From contig VGVH01000002.1 of the NCBI GenBank assembly GCA_016874095.1, positions 162,431-226,430 on the forward strand: DNA of 64,000 nucleotides, read 5' to 3'. This stretch comes from Gammaproteobacteria bacterium. Lineage in GTDB: Bacteria; Pseudomonadota; Gammaproteobacteria; Steroidobacterales; GCA-2729495. The translations under genes and the position numbers were made by a program. Under the pieces are notes generated by a model, which made no database searches, was not told the origin of the DNA, and was given only the letters and a program-made list of their open reading frames with translations. Shown here one piece after another: positions 63,490 to 64,000 of the stretch (its first letter is position 1; every line of letters begins with the position of its first letter).

Positions 63490-64000
63490 GGTACGCCGCC
63501 GCGCAGTTCACGAAAGCGCAGCAGCTCCGAGAGGCGGTAGCCGGTGTACCGGCCGAGCAGCAGCGTCGCCGCCAGCGTGACCAGCAGCAGCTCCGGGAAC
63601 ACGAACACCAGGTGCTCGACGATGGGCAGGCCCATGACGAGGTAGCAGGTTGCGGCGATGAACAGGCTCCCCAGCCCCTGCTTGATGGCCTCGCCGGATC
63701 CACGCTCCTCCCAGACGATCGACATGCGCTCGATGGTCATCGTCATGATCACCATCGGGAACAATCCCACCGACAGGCCAATCTCGAAGCCCAGCTGCTG
63801 GCTGAGGAGACTCACGCCGATCATGAGCAGGACGACGATCGTCAACACCGCGGCAAGCCTTGGAACGAGCAGCAACCGCAGCCGCTCCATGTAGAAGCGG
63901 AACGACAACCCGATGAAGACCAGCACGGTGAACAGCAGCACGCCCCAGAGCAGCCGTGTTTCACGGAAAGCGAGCGCGATCAGCACCGGCATGAAGGTAC
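63486..64000 (-). CDS. Inactive transglutaminase fused to seven membrane spans, C-terminal part (gene runs off the window)
   Basis: The visible 171 residues are a polytopic membrane segment with about five hydrophobic stretches. They end in FPELLLVTLAATLLLGRYTGYRLSELLRFREL, the diagnostic end of the 7TM_transglut domain. LSVGLFPMVIMTMTIERMSIVWEERG is the internal signature. The frame is open to the edge of the window, so ATG 63992 is internal; the N-terminal inactive transglutaminase part lies outside. Its stop overlaps the ATP-grasp gene. The role is unknown; such pairs are proposed to modify peptides at the envelope. Confidence 0.85.
   Translation of the reverse strand, partial: TFMPVLIALAFRETRLLWGVLLFTVLVFIGLSFRFYMERLRLLLVPRLAAVLTIVVLLMIGVSLLSQQLGFEIGLSVGLFPMVIMTMTIERMSIVWEERGSGEAIKQGLGSLFIAATCYLVMGLPIVEHLVFVFPELLLVTLAATLLLGRYTGYRLSELLRFRELRGGVP

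Overview
The window reads as chromosomal DNA of a high-GC, lipopolysaccharide-bearing gammaproteobacterium. The evidence is the rpsU-yqeY-dnaG-rpoD block, Mpl murein-peptide recycling, waaA/hldE for LPS inner core, TolC, RAYT-type transposase, MidA, and GTG/TTG starts with tight ATGA/GTGA/TGATG overlaps. Split glycine dehydrogenase (GcvPA/GcvPB), split class II ribonucleotide reductase (NrdJa/NrdJb) and pyrophosphate-dependent glycolysis suggest a lineage outside the enterics, perhaps Steroidobacter-, Nevskia- or Woeseia-like. That placement is inference, not a measured phylogeny. Almost all of the sequence is housekeeping. There is no CRISPR array, prophage or conventional IS.

Layout. 1-6 kb: ahcY tail, cpdA, a TraB/GumN protein, then a minus-strand run (membrane protein, mpl, Lon-N protein, rubredoxin) divergent from rnd. 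6-10 kb: adk, PPi-dependent phosphofructokinase and a K+-independent proton-pumping pyrophosphatase. 10-18 kb: a PAS-GGDEF-EAL protein, a Pcm-like methyltransferase with tolC, and convergent hldE-waaA. 18-21 kb: nrdJa-nrdJb with a well-marked promoter and terminator. 21-29 kb: degQ-type protease, PF10023-like lipoprotein peptidase, cca, midA, folM-like reductase, tsaD-folB-folK. 29-34 kb: rpsU-yqeY-dnaG-rpoD, followed by a glutamate-synthase remnant. 34-42 kb: phosphatase-like and ICMT-like membrane proteins, tRNA(CAU), an MFS carrier, a flippase-oxidoreductase pair and a NodIJ-like ABC exporter. 42-47.6 kb: basic protein, zinc-ribbon protein, typA, MsbA-like ABC protein, RAYT transposase, small membrane ORF and a long hairpin. 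47.6-57 kb: exported HemF-like protein, DUF2849-cysI-DUF934 sulfite-reduction operon, decayed MFS gene, aldo/keto reductase, DUF423, and a giant two-protease-domain Deg protein. 57-64 kb: PfkB kinase, the glycine-cleavage operon gcvT-gcvH-gcvPA-gcvPB under a tandem glycine riboswitch, and an ATP-grasp ligase with the 7TM inactive-transglutaminase partner running off the end.

How they work together. PPi released by biosynthesis can be spent by PPi-PFK or conserved as a proton gradient by HppA. Folate genes (folB, folK, folM-like) feed the one-carbon pool that GcvTHP charges. AhcY clears the product of methyltransferases. HldE, WaaA, the flippase and the ABC exporters serve the envelope, with DegQ and the large Deg protein as periplasmic quality control.

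Most unusual: two very long, near-perfect hairpins (27051-27147 and 47504-47594) whose outer arms differ but whose loop is almost identical. Each sits a few bases after a plus-strand stop codon and between convergent genes. Also notable are an attenuator-like terminator in the rpsU leader, an exported divergent HemF-like protein, and the ATP-grasp/7TM pair.
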